Shown here piece after piece: positions 63,645 through 64,000 of a DNA stretch of 64,000 nt; position 1 is the first letter of the stretch, and each line of letters begins with the position of its first letter. Origin of the DNA: JAGQOZ01 sp041399205 (GTDB lineage: Bacteria; Planctomycetota; Planctomycetia; Pirellulales; Pirellulaceae); NCBI GenBank assembly GCA_041399205.1, contig JAWKTK010000008.1:62001-126000 (forward strand), read 5' to 3'. A program made the translations under genes and the position numbers. The notes beneath the pieces are model-generated. The model was not told where the DNA came from. It did no database searches and saw only the letters and a list, made by a program, of their open reading frames with translations.

Positions 63645-63855
63645 CCGAGAAATGCGAGCTGGCGGCAACGCTGATGTAAGACTTTTCCGGGCAAATCGTC
63701 AAACAAGTTAGACGCGTGATGAAATTGACGTGAAATATTCAATGGACCTAGAATAGTGACTTCATTCGCATTGCGGTTGGGCAATAACACCGCCGCTTGC
63801 GAGACCATTCCCAGCCGCAGTCACTTGGGCAAATGATGGAAAGAGTGCTAGCAGT

Positions 63856-64000
63856 ATGATTCGAGTGTCGCTATTGATGTTGTTGAACGTCTGTTGTGTT
63901 TCAGCGGTGGTGGCGCAAAGCGGCCAGTTTTCCGTGTTGCCCGAATTCGGTGGCATTGGCGGAGGCGGAAACGAAATCCAGGTGTCGGCCAACTTGACGT
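63856..64000 (+). CDS. Start of an exported protein, cut by the window edge
   Basis: An ATG preceded by GGAAAGAG begins a signal peptide (MIRVSLLMLLNVCCVSAVVA, likely cut at VAQS) and a mature N-terminus SGQFSVLPEFGGIGGGGNE, followed by IQVSANLT. The latter recalls the start of planctomycete DsbD-like thiol:disulfide interchange proteins, but only 48 residues are visible, so this is a guess. Confidence 0.6.
   Translation, partial: MIRVSLLMLLNVCCVSAVVAQSGQFSVLPEFGGIGGGGNEIQVSANLT

Noticed and set aside
1..64000. tRNA or rRNA genes
   Set aside because: I saw no cloverleaf-like segment with a TTC-type T-loop at the right spacing and no rRNA-like sequence; a covariance-model scan would be needed to be certain.

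Overview
The window looks like a chromosomal segment of a planctomycete, probably a Pirellulales relative. The reasons are moderate GC content, several exported proteins that start with an Arg-rich stretch and a LExRxLL-type motif, dockerin-like double EF-hand tails, PEP-CTERM tails, a CotH/lamin-tail giant protein, a DUF1080 protein, and two ECF sigma factors that sit near large Ser/Thr protein kinases.

Layout. 0-0.9 kb is a gene graveyard with a KptA-like remnant. 0.9-7.0 kb (minus strand) holds an ECF sigma factor, an exported two-domain protein, a frameshifted PEP-CTERM protein and a membrane Ser/Thr kinase. 7.5-10.6 kb (minus) is the broken end of a Wadjet anti-plasmid operon: an apparently intact jetD, plus a jetC that lacks its coiled-coil arms and carries a frameshift; jetA and jetB are absent. 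10.9-20 kb holds a 2365-residue lamin-tail/CotH/dockerin protein, a small LEPR-type ORF that begins with a heptanucleotide repeat, and a dockerin/PEP-CTERM protein. 20-27.7 kb carries DUF1697 and DUF1080 genes, then a plus-strand housekeeping run: membrane protein, small membrane protein, 2Fe-2S ferredoxin, TrkA, Sua5, TrkH. 27.9-35.1 kb is a giant dockerin protein with dockerin-like units at both ends. 35.1-39.3 kb is an ECF sigma factor plus a kinase with an NTPase domain. 39.8-45.7 kb has a secretin-N-domain protein, a pentaheme lipoprotein cytochrome and GlgC. 46.3-50.0 kb is an MrfA/MrfB-like DNA repair pair. 50.0-59.6 kb carries three more LEPR-type exoproteins: a CAP-domain dockerin protein, an HExxH dockerin protein, and a mosaic with thioredoxin, cyclophilin and two cohesin-like domains. 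59.8-64 kb has a membrane protein, a heavily frameshifted YCF48-like propeller gene and the start of another exported protein.

How it fits together. Much of the window is an exoproteome. At least five polypeptides carry dockerin-like EF-hand pairs, and one mosaic carries two mutually similar domains of cohesin-like appearance, so a surface scaffold is a reasonable hypothesis. The sigma/kinase pairs could regulate surface functions, but the sequence does not show their targets.

Caution. About twenty single-base frame changes break otherwise continuous protein homology, many at homopolymer runs and some in genes expected to be functional (glgC, a cytochrome). They cluster at 57-62 kb. This suggests consensus errors in the assembly as much as real gene decay, so I note each one and describe the inferred full-length product. 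All identifications rest on reading the translated sequence; no database search was run.
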